Made by a program: the position numbers and the translations under genes
In this document: in pieces, positions 1 to 10,532 of the stretch
Layout of the letters: the number at the start of each line of letters is the position of its first letter
How positions within the stretch are numbered: position 1 is the stretch's first letter
Assembly: GCF_005239225.2 (NCBI RefSeq)
Contig: NC_133297.1
Span: forward strand, 186,001-250,000
Length of the DNA: 64,000 nt
DNA from: Populus alba
Lineage: Eukaryota > Streptophyta > Magnoliopsida > Malpighiales > Salicaceae
Direction of reading: 5' to 3'
The notes under the pieces: generated by a model
Told to the model about the DNA's origin: nothing
Databases searched by the model: none
Seen by the model: the letters and a program-made list of their open reading frames with translations, nothing else

Positions 1-453
1 AACATCAACCCGAAGTTCAATGAAGTTGCCTCCACCAAAGAACAAGTAAATATAACACCAAGTTGCACATTGACATGAATTCATTCTAAAATTATGGATA
101 ACATCTTAAAAGGTCTCGAAAATACTTGGGCTTTTAAGAAGAGTAAGCTAGCATTATTCCAACTCTTGTAAACGACCAAGAACCAAAGCCTGAGAGCATT
201 AATTGAGAAATCTATCTTCGTATGATTCGGTGGAGTGCAAAGGCCAGAAACGTACCAACTTGAAATCTAGCATTCTGGAAGAATCAGTTCAGAGCCTTTG
301 GGGCTTTGGTGTGGTTGGAAAACAAAGGATCCTGATGGTGACAAGGTAAAGAACAATGGCACTTCTATTTATTTTCTTTCTTTGAAACAAAAGAATTGAT
401 GAGTCACACAAAATGTCCAGCAGCTAGTAGATAAGCTTTTCTAATGAGCAGTT

Positions 454-531
454 GGTTGGTGAATTGAACAGGATCAAACTAGGAAGGATGGTGGTTGGTG
501 AATTGAACAGGATAAAACCAGGAAGGAGGTG
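454..531. repeat. 39-bp imperfect tandem duplication
   Basis: Two adjacent copies starting GGTTGGTGAATTGAACAGGA at 454 and 493, differing at a few positions (GGATCAAACTAGG versus GGATAAAACCAGG). Confidence 0.85.
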
Positions 532-1113
532 GTCTTTATGTTTCATAATGGCATGGGAAGGGGCAAGAAATTAAGATCTGGGATTAGTTAAAAGAAGAGC
601 ACTCGGAACATGAATTGCAAAAGGTAATTTGGTTGAAGATATAACTTCTATTGTCTCTATAGAAGCTTTTGACCCATTGAAGACTTCTCTAACCACAAGG
701 CAGACTGTAATCCAACCAAGCTGTGATCATTCGATTTCAGAGAATGAAGATCCATGAAGAACAGATGGTTTCTGATGCAACTACACATATGATCAAATTC
801 TGCCAACTACATTCTTTATCAAGCACAGCAAAGATGAAGAAATGCAACTAGCTGATTATCATGCAATGATTTTTCAATGACATGCTGCTTGTTGGTAACT
901 GTATTGAATGCTTTACCAGATAGCACCACCAGTATTACATGGAAAGCAGAGCAAAATCCATTATTTTCCAACACCAGAATCAAGAAATATGCAGCGGAAA
1001 ATGTGACAAAGTTGAATATATTAAATAGAATCTGAAAGTATAAGTATCATCAATCAAAGAATGATAACAGGAGCCAACACGACCAGTTCAAAAAAAGACC
1101 CGCACCACCAAGT

Positions 1114-1146
1114 GAGGGGAGAGGGAGGGAGGGAGGGAGGGGGGGG
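1114..1146 (+). other. G-quadruplex-type tract
   Basis: Plus strand has repeated GGGA units (GGGGAGAGGGAGGGAGGGAG...) ending in a seven-to-eight G run, enough for a four-run G-quadruplex. It begins about 13 bases inside the helicase intron, on the strand that is template for that gene. The transcript carries the C-rich complement. Confidence 0.75.
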
Positions 1147-1158
1147 ACAATACAGAAC

Positions 1159-2094
1159 CTGTTGGTGAATCGGTGCTCCTCCATAAGCAACAACCACTTT
1201 AACACCAGTTTGATATGAGAATTTCCTAGCTTCCTCATGTATCTGCAATCATGACTGCAGCATGTTAGATTTCCTCACAATATTGTAAGAAAGATAGAAG
1301 CATATCGTTTAAACAGCCAGTGAAAAAAAATGCACCTGCATTGAAAGCTCTCTGGTTGGAGAGAGAATAAGAGCTAGTGGGTACACAGTTCGTGCTCCAC
1401 GAGGTGGCCTTTGTGCACCCTGATCTTGCATTTTCATAATTCCACTAATAATTGGGAAACAGAAAGCAGCAGTTTTCCCAGAACCAGTCTGGGCACAGGC
1501 CATCAAGTCCCTGCCTGCAAGAGAGATTGGAATGGCATGCCGCTGCACCGGTGTGGGCTTCACATACTTGCACCTGCGGATATTCTGATTCAATGCATCA
1601 CCCAAATCAATATCCGCAAAGGTATTTACAGGTGGTGGCACATTGTCCCCGCTTGTCTCAACTGGAATATCTTCATATGCATCAAAATTAATGCCAGTAT
1701 TCTCTTGCTCACTTGGTGGCTGCTCTGTTTCATCATCATCTCCAAAAGGATTCACTTCTCTCTCTCTCCCACGATCCCAACCACCTCTGTTTCCCCAGCC
1801 ACCTCTCCCACCACCACTACCATACCCACCACGGTAATCATTTCTCGGAACACCCCAGCGAGATCCACCACCATACCCAGAACGATCATTACTCGATGCA
1901 GGCCCACTATAGGCAGCAGCTGGTGGATCTGAAGATGGCACACGGTTGCGAAGATGAGGAGGGACGTATGTGGGTCGAGTTGGGGCATTTCCCGAAGTGG
2001 TACCAACACTTCCATTGTTAGCAGAAGAACCAGCTTTTGTGCTCTCAGCTGCAGAATTTGCAGCCAGATCAGCCCATGAAGTCCTCGTATTCAT
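1159..2094 (-). CDS. DEAD-box ATP-dependent RNA helicase, DDX3/RH37-like, 5' part
   Basis: ATP-dependent RNA helicase of the DDX3/Ded1 group, which remodels RNA in translation initiation and mRNP handling (family knowledge). Two coding exons are visible: 2094-1336 (253 codons, phase 0) and 1242-1159 (28 codons). The chosen start begins MNTRTSWADLAANSAAES; an upstream ATG lies beyond a likely 3' splice site (TTAAG before AATTGTGATG). Residues ~65-150 are a low-complexity Gly/Arg/Ser/Tyr-rich region with RGG-like repeats. Then come the Q motif (ALNQNIRRCKYVKPTPVQ), Walker A AQTGSGKT and motif Ia SPTRELSMQ. Exon 2 reads IHEEARKFSYQTGVKVVVAY and APIHQQ, matching the segment just before the family's LRDLERG block. 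DEAD, SAT and the C-terminal helicase domain are not in the window. I could not find the next exon in the remaining 1158 bases, so the gene is either interrupted by a long intron or truncated. Confidence 0.9.
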
Positions 2095-3110
2095 CACAAT
2101 TCTTAACCAAAACGTTAAATCTCCAACACAAAATTCCCTTTTCTGAACAAAATCAACTTCAACTTCCACAAATCAAACTTTACGCAATTCTCTTTTCTTG
2201 ATATCACAATTTCAACAAAACCCTGAAACCAGACCACAAATTTTTCAAATTCACAATCTTCCCAAAATATAAAATCATTACATTTAGTACAATAACAAAA
2301 CAACATCAATCACAACCAAAATACCCCAATTTGAAATTCCAATTTCTAAACACAACGAAACAAATACGTCTCTAACTTTCTCCAAAATCAAATCTTTCCT
2401 CCAACAAACTCTTTTCTTTTCACACAACATCAATGTAACAATTGTAATTCCATTTAATCCTCAATCTTCAAGGAATACAATCATTATCCCATTTAACTCA
2501 ACAACACCAACAACAAAACAAAATCATTTCTCTGATTATCATATCATATAGTAAGAAAAACCAATCAGAATTAAAAAAAACCTAAAAATCAAACACAAAA
2601 TCTCATCCAAAACCCACAAAAATTACAACTGACAAAAAAAGCATCCCAACCATTATATCCCACAAAAAATGCAAACAAAAAAAATAAAATAACCGCAAAA
2701 CATGAAAGAATTCCATAAAAAAACATTCTCAATCATTATATTTCACAAAAAACAATGGAAACAAAAGCAAAATTAGAGCAAAATTGACAAAATTGTCCCT
2801 GAAGAGACAGAAACCTGAAATGAAAAACCTGATCTGGTTCACCAACAGTCAAAATTGAAATGCAACAACTCTAATTCAAAAACCTAACGAAAATTCTACT
2901 GGTTTTTTAGAGAGACAGCGAACCTGAGAAGGAAACGGAAAGGAGAGCGAGAGAGAGGTATTTGAAAGGAAGGAAAGATGGTGTGTTAGGAATGGAGAAG
3001 ATCTAAGAGGACGAAGAAACCCTAAAATTGAAGAAGAAGGTGGAGAAAGGAGAAATCTTTTTTAGACGGAAACGCAAAAATATCTTTTGAAGGAAGGAGG
3101 GGCTGTGTGT
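2095..3110 (-). other. Helicase 5' leader with probable 5'-UTR intron
   Basis: Minus-strand reading shows a donor-like CTCAG/GTTCGC near 2930 and an acceptor-like TTAAG just upstream of the start at 2094. This suggests a 5'-UTR intron of about 0.8 kb, AT-rich and without a supported gene. The likely promoter and first UTR exon lie about 2.94-3.15 kb. Confidence 0.5.
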
Positions 3111-3140
3111 ACGCTTGCTATACTAGTTGTGGAGGTTTTC

Positions 3141-3144
3141 TCTC

Positions 3145-3175
<31 letters not shown>

Positions 3176-3178
3176 GAT
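3141..3178. repeat. Compound (CT)n-(AT)n microsatellite
   Basis: A run of CT dinucleotides passes directly into AT dinucleotides, at or just upstream of the inferred transcription start of the helicase gene. Confidence 0.9.
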
Positions 3179-3179
3179 A

Positions 3180-4240
3180 TATTCTTTTAAGGAGAATTTC
3201 TTTTCTATTTCTTTTTCTTTTTAATTTTGGAGGGTTGGGACACCAAGTTAAGTTACTTATGAGGGGGTGTTTATGTTTTTTTTTTTTTTTTTTTTAATAT
3301 GCCACTGTGTATTTTTGATGCTCAAGAAAAAGTGGGGGTAATAGAGTCTCCGGCGTATATGTTAAACACTTAAATCTGATTCGATTTAACAAATTGATTC
3401 CTAAAATTGGTGGCTGAAAATTTGATCTGAGTGTGTATTTAATAATAGGGTATAGAATATTTTTATAAAAAATATATTTAAATTATTTTAAAAAAAAATC
3501 TCAATTATTTTAAATTATATTAACGTATCAAAATAATCTAAAAATACTTAAAAATCTCAATTTTATATTTTTTTTAGATGAAAAACAATTTAAAAAATCT
3601 TTAAAAAATGGATTGTACCACATAAATAAACACACCTAAATTAAATTAAAATTTGAATTAAATAAGAAATTGATATGATAAACTCCATTGACTAGATTGT
3701 TTTGATCAATTCTCAATGGACTTGATCATTCAAGAAAAAATCGGTTTTCTACTAATTGTAGAATAGAATCTCTAACATAGTTGTTAAATTTAATCCAACT
3801 TGTTTAAAGTTAAACTAAAAATAATAATTTAATAAAACTCGATTGTTTTGATCAAAAAATAGATTTTCTAACATAGTTATTTGATCTAAACTAGTTCAAT
3901 TGGTTGATTTGAAAATTTAGTGGCTCAAAACATGATCTAAAATGGATTTAAAGTTGAACGACATAAAAAATTGATCATATAAAACTTGATTCACACAATT
4001 ATTTTAATTAACGCTTAATTAGATCAAAAGTTTATTTTGACAAAACCAAATTGTGAACATTGACATTTTTATCAACTAAAAAAATATGAATTTCTTATTA
4101 TATATATAGTATCAATCCATGTTGTGATCTTCGCGTATGACTACTAGTATTTCATTGTTCGGGGTTGGTCATAATGTCTACAATGATATAGTATATTTTG
4201 AATAAGAAAAAATATTATTTGCCAAAGATTTTTTACCAGA
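3180..4240. other. Intergenic AT-rich DNA, no gene seen
   Basis: AT-rich sequence with an 18-base poly-T near 3278-3295. Short stretches at about 3440-3630 resemble the dispersed AT-rich repeat described at 7676, with phrases such as TATCAAAATAATCTAAAAATAC, but are too diverged to place confidently. No conserved coding sequence on either strand. Confidence 0.5.
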
Positions 4241-4355
4241 TGTTGAATGTTTATCTATGTTTTAGAGTAAAAATTGTTGAACATTTTATTTGTGATGCTC
4301 CCTACTCGCATAAAATATGGAATGCACTATGTAAAAGAAAGAAAAACATAACTAA

Positions 4356-4526
4356 TTCAGAGGGATGTAGCTCAATTGGTCAGGCTATGGAGTTGCTTTC
4401 TAGAGATCATTAGTTTGAGTCCCACAAACCTCAGAGTCACTGAAAGCTTACATGGTTATTAACTTCAAGACCCGTAAGATCAGTAGAGGTTGCGCAAGCT
4501 GGCCCAAACACCCACATTAATAAAAA
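4356..4526 (+). mobile_element. tRNA-derived SINE, copy A, with target-site duplication
   Basis: Pol III-type internal promoter: A box TAGCTCAATTGG (4368-4379) and B box AGTTTGAGTCC (4412-4422). A tRNA-unrelated body follows, ending CACCCACATTAAT plus poly-A. The 14-base sequence AAAAACATAACTAA occurs immediately before (4342-4355) and after (4527-4540) the element, as expected of a target-site duplication. The head is tRNA-like, but no acceptor-stem pairing supports a working tRNA. Confidence 0.85.
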
Positions 4527-4594
4527 AAAAACATAACTAAATTAATGTTGTCGGTACCACTTTTATACTAGTAGCAAACAAGATATATAATATA

Positions 4595-4640
4595 CTAGGT
4601 ATATTGCCAGCGCGCGTTGTTGCGAGCTTGTAGATGTAAT
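4595..4640 (-). mobile_element. Helitron-like 3' terminus, copy A
   Basis: On the minus strand the sequence reads CTCGCAACAACGCGCGCTGG, then CAATATAC, then CTAG followed by T. That is the plant Helitron 3' arrangement of GC-rich hairpin, short spacer and CTRR-T. The stem is imperfect. A diverged copy is at 5126-5160. No RepHel coding sequence is present, so at most a non-autonomous or dead element. Confidence 0.45.
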
Positions 4641-4882
4641 GTTCTTTGATGATGTTCTAATTGTCAAGACACTTTCTTTTTTTTAAAAAAAAAAAAAAAA
4701 ACCTTTGAAGTATTTAAATAGATGCAAAACTTAACTCAAACTATGTTATGTTGATTTTTGACTTAATGTTGAATGTTTATGTATGTTTTAGAGTAAAAAT
4801 TCCTGAACATTTTATTTGTGATGCTCCCTCCTCATATAAGATATGGAATGCACCATGTAAAAGAAAGAAAAACATAAGTAAC

Positions 4883-5062
4883 TCTAAGAGATGTAATTTA
4901 ACTGGTCAAGTCATAGGTTTGCTCCTTAGAGGTTACCAGTTCGAGTCCTACAAATCTCAAGGACCATTAAAGGCTTATATGGTCATTAACTTCATAGGAC
5001 CCGTAGGATTAATCAAAGTGCGAGCAAGCTGGCTTGGATATCCATGTTAATAAAAAAAAAAA
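4883..5062 (+). mobile_element. tRNA-derived SINE, copy B (inside duplicated block)
   Basis: Same SINE as copy A at the homologous place. The A box is degraded (TAATTTAACTGG); the B box AGTTCGAGTCC (4938-4948) is close to consensus. The body ends in ATCCATGTTAATAAAAAAAA. Flanks CATAAGTAA and CATAGTTAA are diverged remains of the same target-site duplication. It therefore arose by block duplication, not independent insertion. Confidence 0.8.
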
Positions 5063-5125
5063 CATAGTTAAATATATGTTGTTGGTACCACTTCTATACT
5101 AGTAGCAAATAAGATATATAATATA

Positions 5126-5160
5126 CTAGGTATATTGCCAGCACATGTTGTCATGAGGTA
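5126..5160 (-). mobile_element. Helitron-like 3' terminus, copy B (degraded)
   Basis: Homologous to the terminus at 4595 within the duplicated block: CTAGGTATATTGCCAGCA on the plus strand, with the GC-rich hairpin eroded (CACATGTTGTCATG). Confidence 0.35.
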
Positions 5161-5772
5161 GATGTAATATTCCTTGATGATGTTTTGATTGTCATGACAT
5201 TTTTTTTAAAAAAAGAACTTTGAACTGCTTAAATAAATGCAGAACTTAACTCAAACTATGCTACATTGATATAGTTGTTCTATCTTAGCGTTTTAAGCAT
5301 TGGTCAGCTAAAATATGTTGAAAATGAATTTGGAAGGGATTGGTGTTATTCCGAGGTGGAAAAATATTGTTGGTGAATATATAAAGTAAATGATTAATAA
5401 AGTATCAAATACTATGTTTTGCAAAGATATAAGAAAGTAGGAGTTGTGATGAGTGAAGGTCTTCAAGAAAGTGGCAAAGGTAGATGAATTTCGCCAATAT
5501 GAGTTTATGGTATTTTAGGTTAAAAATTGATTAAGAAATAGGTTTTTGAATTCAATTCTATTTTTTTTTTTCACCACATTGCCTATAATCTGGGTAAAAT
5601 CAAATGACAAGCTGTTTTTTTTTTTTTAATAAGAGGGATGACATGTTGTTTGACTTAATGTTTTATGAAAAATTATTATTTTTAAATAGTTCAAATTAAG
5701 GGCCCAAGTGGGCCAGGCATGCTGGCCTAACTTGGCAAACCCAACAACTCTTGACCTTTTTCTTTAATTTAC

Positions 5773-5775
<3 letters not shown>

Positions 5776-5822
<47 letters not shown>
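5776..5822. repeat. (AT)n microsatellite, ~47 bp
   Basis: Uninterrupted AT dinucleotide run of about 23 units. Confidence 0.97.
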
Positions 5823-5824
<2 letters not shown>

Positions 5825-5999
5825 TTTAATTTATATTTAAATTAATACCCCCTCCCCCGCCTTTCTCTCCATTTAGCCTCTTTTAAATAACAATTATGTT
5901 TTAGTTATTTTGTATGCATTTGCTTTTTCAAGAGAATATTCTAATTTGATCTATAATTTTTATTTTTATGTCTTGTATAAATAAAAAATTATTTATTTT

Positions 6000-6408
6000 T
6001 GTATAATATTTTTAATATGTGTATTTACATAATATTTTTTCCCTTTTTATTTTATACAATTAATTTCATATATGTTTATTTATATTATTGATTAATTAAA
6101 TAAAATTTGATTATAGTAAAAACAATCATTAAATACAACCAGGTCAAATGCCCATGCTGTGTAGCCAAATATTTTGATCTTTATATATCTCTTTATTTTT
6201 TTATTTTTGTCTTTATTTATTATTAATGATTTTATTTATTTTTAATACACATGGTTCTTGTTCTATTTGATTACATGTATGGACAAGGTTTTAGATTTGC
6301 ACTTGTATTTTTTTTATGTAAAGAAAAATCATCGAAAAAACCTACATATATAATTTTTTTGTGGAAAAAAAAAATTAACTCGCAGCAAAGTGCGGGTCAA
6401 ATAGCTAG
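6000..6408 (+). mobile_element. Non-autonomous Helitron-like element, 3' part
   Basis: The end shows a 6-bp stem CTCGCA (6379-6384), loop GCAAAG, TGCGGG (6391-6396; one G-T pair), an 8-base spacer and CTAG (6405-6408) followed by T. This is the classic plant Helitron 3' terminus. The preceding ~400 bp is related to 40480-40910. The 5' TC end is not resolved, so the left limit is approximate. No coding capacity is seen. Confidence 0.6.
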
Positions 6409-7130
6409 TTGATTATTCTATCATGGGAAGTTGATTGGGATAAAAGGTATTGTCTTGAATTCAATATATATTTCATAAATCACCATTAGAAAAATATCAA
6501 ACAACAACAAAATCTCTGACATAATATTTTCCATTAACACTTTCCAATTATAATTGTGACATGATATTTTTATAAAAAATGAACAAAATTTTTTACCGAT
6601 AAAATAAAAATAATTGAAAAGAAAGAAAGATTTTGTCGTTAAGATGACATGAAATCATTTACCGATGGATTGCCTAACAAAAAAAAATCCATCGTAATAT
6701 TCCATTGAAAATTCAAACAACAGATTTAAAAGTGTTATACTTCTTTTGGATGTCGTGACCTTCCCTTCGTTAAATCAAGGATTTCAATTTTTTTATCTTA
6801 AATTTTTGAGTTCAAGAAAGATGGAAGTACAGGTAAATGGTTTTATCTCATGTTACTTTCAGTTATAATTTGTTCATGGAATGATTAAATAATAGATTAA
6901 GGTTTATAAAGAGTTGAAGTTTATGTTATTAAAATTAATTCATGATTATTATTATGGGTTTAAGATGAAGTGCTTGATTTTTGGTGAGTTGTTAAAAATA
7001 ATGATTTGTGAATTGATTTGTTATGAGTTAAGAAATTTGTTTCAACTTTGCTTGAAAATCTTGATAGAGTGGTCTTGAGATTGAAGATGATGAAATTTAA
7101 TTTTGGTTATTAATTTATAAAAAATACAGT
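6409..7130. other. Intergenic AT-rich DNA, no gene seen
   Basis: No conserved reading frame or sharply bounded repeat recognised. The end merges into the TAGTCCCT-phrase region. Confidence 0.5.
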
Positions 7131-7490
7131 CTAGTCCCTAATCTTTGAAAAATTATATTCTGACCCCTAAAATGTATTTTGGGATTCTAGACAGTATTCT
7201 TACGAGGTTAAGGATGATAAATCTCAGCTTGATAATTGAGTTGTGTAATTTTAGTTTAGTCCCTCAATTTTAAAGATTTACAATTTAGTCTCTAAACTTT
7301 GAAAAAGTTATAATTTGGTCCCTAAAATGTAAATTGAGATTTGGGATAGAATCAAGGGCGGATTATAGGTGGGATTCCAATATGATTATGTATTTTTATA
7401 TTTACAGTTTGGTTATCCAATTCCAGTAAAATTATGTTTTGGTCCTTGATTTCTGAAAATTATCGTTTTAGTCCCTAAACTTAGGAGACT
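7131..7490 (+). repeat. Degenerate repeated TAGTCCCTAAACTTTG phrase
   Basis: A short phrase of the form TAGTCCCTAAACTTTGAAAA, followed by ATTATATTTTGGTCCC-like text, recurs about six times (near 7131, 7255, 7285, 7315, 7438, 7468) with substitutions. Such phrases are common in non-coding parts of plant retroelements; assignment here is inference. Confidence 0.6.
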
Positions 7491-7675
7491 AAACCTGATT
7501 TTCTTTTATGCATTGAAGATTTATACTCGAAAATTTATTGGTATAGATACGATGTTTTGAAGTCTTGACTTCAAGACCTTGACGTGCCAAATAAAAACTC
7601 ATGAGGATTAAAGTTTACTTGAAAGCGTCAATGTTCCACTCCAAGAGAGGAGGAAGAAGAAAATAAAAAAAAATA

Positions 7676-7890
7676 TTAAAGGGGTGTTTGAGACTGTGGT
7701 AATGGTTGTTTTTCCAAAGTCTTTTTTTATTTTGAAATTTATTAAAATAATATTTAATTTAAAAAAATTATTTATGATATTAATATATATTAAAATGATT
7801 TAAAAATATAAAAAATTATTTTTTTAAAATAATCAAAATTTTAATTTTAATATGCAATACCAAAGCATGTACTAAAAATGAGAATCTTCT
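7676..7890 (+). repeat. Dispersed AT-rich repeat R1, copy 1
   Basis: Starts GGGGTGTTTGAGACTGTGGTAATGG and runs through TTTATTAAAATAATATTTAA and ATTATTTATGATATTAATAT. The same order of blocks (GTGTTTGG head, GGTAATGGTTGTTTTT, CATCAAAATAATAT, AAATTATTTTTGATATCA, ATCAAAAT) recurs at 8262, 8745, 41735, 43600 and 47730 in both orientations. No coding capacity; likely a MITE-type non-autonomous element. Confidence 0.7.
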
Positions 7891-8261
7891 TGTGTATTTT
7901 CGTTTTCTCATTGTTCTCACTATCACCATTGATGACGAATCTATAGTCTAGCTAATTGACTTGACTCCACTCATCAAAAGCACATACCAATAGGGCAAGG
8001 TTGCATGATTATGATTTTGCTCAATCGTAGATGTTGATTGAAAACAATCCCCCACCACTCAAAATACGAATCACAAACTCATGACACCAGCAACAATTTA
8101 TCATAATCTTTTCATCTCCCCAGGTACGTATAACCTGCATGCATTTCCCTTTTTTTTTTTTTTTTCTCTTTTTTTTTCCCCTTGAAGACATTGATTGGGT
8201 TTGCTCATGATTGTTGTACGAATAATAAATTGTGTACAATCAATGATCTAATGGCATTTAT

Positions 8262-8455
8262 TAGGGAATATTTTTTTTAAATTTTTTTAAATTTTTTTTT
8301 TATTAATTTTAAATTAATATATTTTTAGTGTTTTTAGATAATTTTGATGTGCTAATATCAAAAATAATTTTTAAAAGATAAAAAAATTATTAACATGCAT
8401 TTTAGCACGAAAAGTTATTGAAAAAACAACCGCAACTACGGTAATCTTAAATACT
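8262..8455 (-). repeat. Dispersed AT-rich repeat R1, copy 2
   Basis: Reverse orientation. It contains TTTTGATGTGCTAATATCAAAAATAATTTTT, the complement of the family's internal block, and ends with AACCGCAACTACGGTAATCT, corresponding to the family's head. Confidence 0.65.
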
Positions 8456-8510
8456 TGGAGGTAAAAGGCTAGGCTTCTTATGTTAAAAACATGATAAATC
8501 CGGTATATTA

Positions 8511-8700
8511 TTTTTGATTAATGTAGGTGTTCGGGTCAGCTTTGCACACACCTCGACTAATCTTACAGACTGTAAAGTTAACGGCCATGTAAACCTTTAG
8601 TGATCATCATATTAATAACTACATGGCTCGAATCTGAGACTATAGGGTGAGCAAAACCCCTTGATCTCGAACTTTTACTAATGAGCCACTTACTAAATGG
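8511..8700 (-). mobile_element. tRNA-derived SINE, copy C
   Basis: On the minus strand: A box TGGCTCATTAGT (about 8678-8689), B box AGATTCGAGCC (8625-8635), then a body with GTTAACTTTACAGTCTGTAA and CGAACACCTACATTAAT and an A-rich tail. Body and tail correspond to copies A and B (TTAACTTCAAGACCCGTAAG...CACCCACATTAAT). This is the same SINE family. Confidence 0.75.
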
Positions 8701-8744
8701 TTGATGAATTCTGCATGTTAAAAAGCAAAGAGGTTGTTTATTGG

Positions 8745-8940
8745 TAAATATATGCTTGCCTTTCAGTTTTAAAAATATTTTTAAAAATTTTATTTTTTTA
8801 TTTTTAATTTATTTTTAGGTGTTTTTAGAATATTTTAATTCACTGATATCATAAATAAATTTTTTTAAAATAAAATATTTTAATATATATTTTTTAAAAA
8901 ATCACTTTAAAAAAACCACGATAACAATACTAAGTAGGCT
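8745..8940 (-). repeat. Dispersed AT-rich repeat R1, copy 3
   Basis: Reverse orientation: TTATTTTTAGGTGTTTTTAG, then TTTTAATTCACTGATATCAT, then AAAAAACCACGATAACAATAC, parallel to copy 2. Confidence 0.6.
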
Positions 8941-10254
8941 AAAAGATAATATATTTTATTATACTGCAGTTGATAATTTTTTTAAAACATTTTTAATATT
9001 AAAATAAATTAAATTAATATTTTTATATGATTTTTCAATTATCTCAATAAATTAAAGTCCTAAGTTGAAGTATAGATATCATTTAGCGATGAATTCCAAC
9101 CCTTCATGCAGAGACTAACAAAAATGTTCTTGGATTTTAAGATCTCTTGATAGATATCAACTTTCTATATATATATATATATATATATCAAATCTAGCTC
9201 GAAATCTAATCTAGATATGATATATATAGATATGTATAAAGAACTTTTATATTTTTTAAATCTACTATAAGATGCATATATTCTAATATTAACACCGTGC
9301 ACACATATAATATTTATAATTTTATTATATATATCAAATATAAATTTTCCTTTTTTTATATATTAAATAATGAATATTCAAAACACAATTAGATATAAAT
9401 ATTTTATTTGATGAATAATGAGTTAAAAATAAATATAATAAAACACAGTTCCTTAAATATTCAATAATAATGTTAATATATATATTTATTTTCAATTAAT
9501 CAATGATATTAGGATTAAAAAAGAAGAAGATATTTGCTTGATTTGCAATATCATCAAAGCGTGGATCTCAACTAGTTTTCGGGAGAAACTAAAGCCAATC
9601 GATGAATAAACCAATCACAACTCACCACATCTCATGCGCTCTTGGTCGTTTCCATCCCACTATCCAATCAAACCTCTCCACCTTTAATCAAACCCCCCTC
9701 TCATTGGCCAGTCAAACTACGCGCTTATCCAGCAACTCACAGTTACTTCGAAATTTAAAAACAAATTAAATTTCCCTCCCTGGAAAAACAAAAACAACGA
9801 ATAGATATTTTTTAAGAGAAAAGCAGTGGTGGTTATTGTTAAGGCAAACTACATATCAGTCCTCTAAATAATATGTTATTAATATTAATATTAATATTAT
9901 TTTAAATCAAATTGAAAACAATTACTAATAGTTTTTTTTATGATTTATTATAATTTAGCCCTTCAAGTATTGATTTTTATTTTGTTACGTACATCTTATT
10001 TTATAATATTATATAGCGTTTTGCAGATATCATGACCTAACAAATCTTATTTAACATCCATAATGAATATATTAAAATCATAATTTTAAATAAAAAATAT
10101 TACTTAAGAAAATCACTTAAGAATGAAGATTTCAAGATGAATAATTTCTTAATAGTTTTTGAATAAGGGAAATTCTGGGATGAATAACTCAGTAGTTTTA
10201 GGATAAAAATGATAAATGGTTAAATTAAGGTACTATTAAACAATATATTTATAA
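8941..10254. other. Intergenic AT-rich DNA upstream of PP2A gene
   Basis: No gene recognised. Contains an AT microsatellite at 9166-9189 and AT-rich sequence to 9540. The more balanced stretch at 9550-9790 (CCAATCA-type motifs) could be promoter-proximal, but no specific element can be supported. Confidence 0.5.
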
Positions 10255-10532
10255 ATGGAGGACTGTTCTGTATGTTTTCCAATTACAGTCAAATCAAGCA
10301 AAAAAAAAGAGGAACTCTCTAAAAAAGCCATTGGTATCTCCACCACTGCTTCTTCTTTTCCTTCTCTCTCCCATGAGTCATTTTCTCTGTTTCTTTCTCT
10401 CTCTAGAAAAAGAAATTCAAAGAGAAAATTGAAATCTAGGGTTTCGATTTTTTGTAATTAATTTAGGAGATTTAATCTCTGGATCCCAAATTGGAGAGAA
10501 ATTAGTTTTTACACAAAAACGATTATTAAAAA

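Larger units (their letters stand above)
1..1158 (-). other. Presumed helicase intron reaching the window edge
   Basis: Read on the minus strand this follows the donor CAG/GTTCTG at 1159/1158. I searched by eye for the expected next helicase block (LRDLERGVDILVATPGRL) and saw no match in any frame. No other gene is recognisable. It holds a 39-bp tandem repeat and a strong G-tract, listed separately. Confidence 0.45.
4241..5270. repeat. Tandem duplication of a ~520-bp block
   Basis: Copy A (about 4241-4755) and copy B (about 4766-5270) are adjacent, same-orientation and clearly homologous along their length. Both start GTTGAATGTTTAT, carry TGAACATTTTATTTGTGATG, contain a tRNA-derived SINE at the same internal place, then AAGATATATAATATACTAGG, and end in AACTTAACTCAAACTATG. 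Copies differ by scattered substitutions and small indels, so the duplication is not very recent. Confidence 0.9.

Noticed and set aside
1411..2021. Several plus-strand open frames up to 173 codons
   Set aside because: All are antisense to helicase exon 1, whose protein is clearly conserved.
1309..2169. Upstream start for the helicase (25 extra residues)
   Set aside because: The added residues cross a probable 3' splice site and do not resemble the family; MNTRTSWADLAANSAAES is the usual N-terminus type.
4360..4425. Possible tRNA gene (good A and B boxes)
   Set aside because: No acceptor-stem pairing, a poly-A tail and a flanking target-site duplication show it is a SINE head, not a working tRNA.
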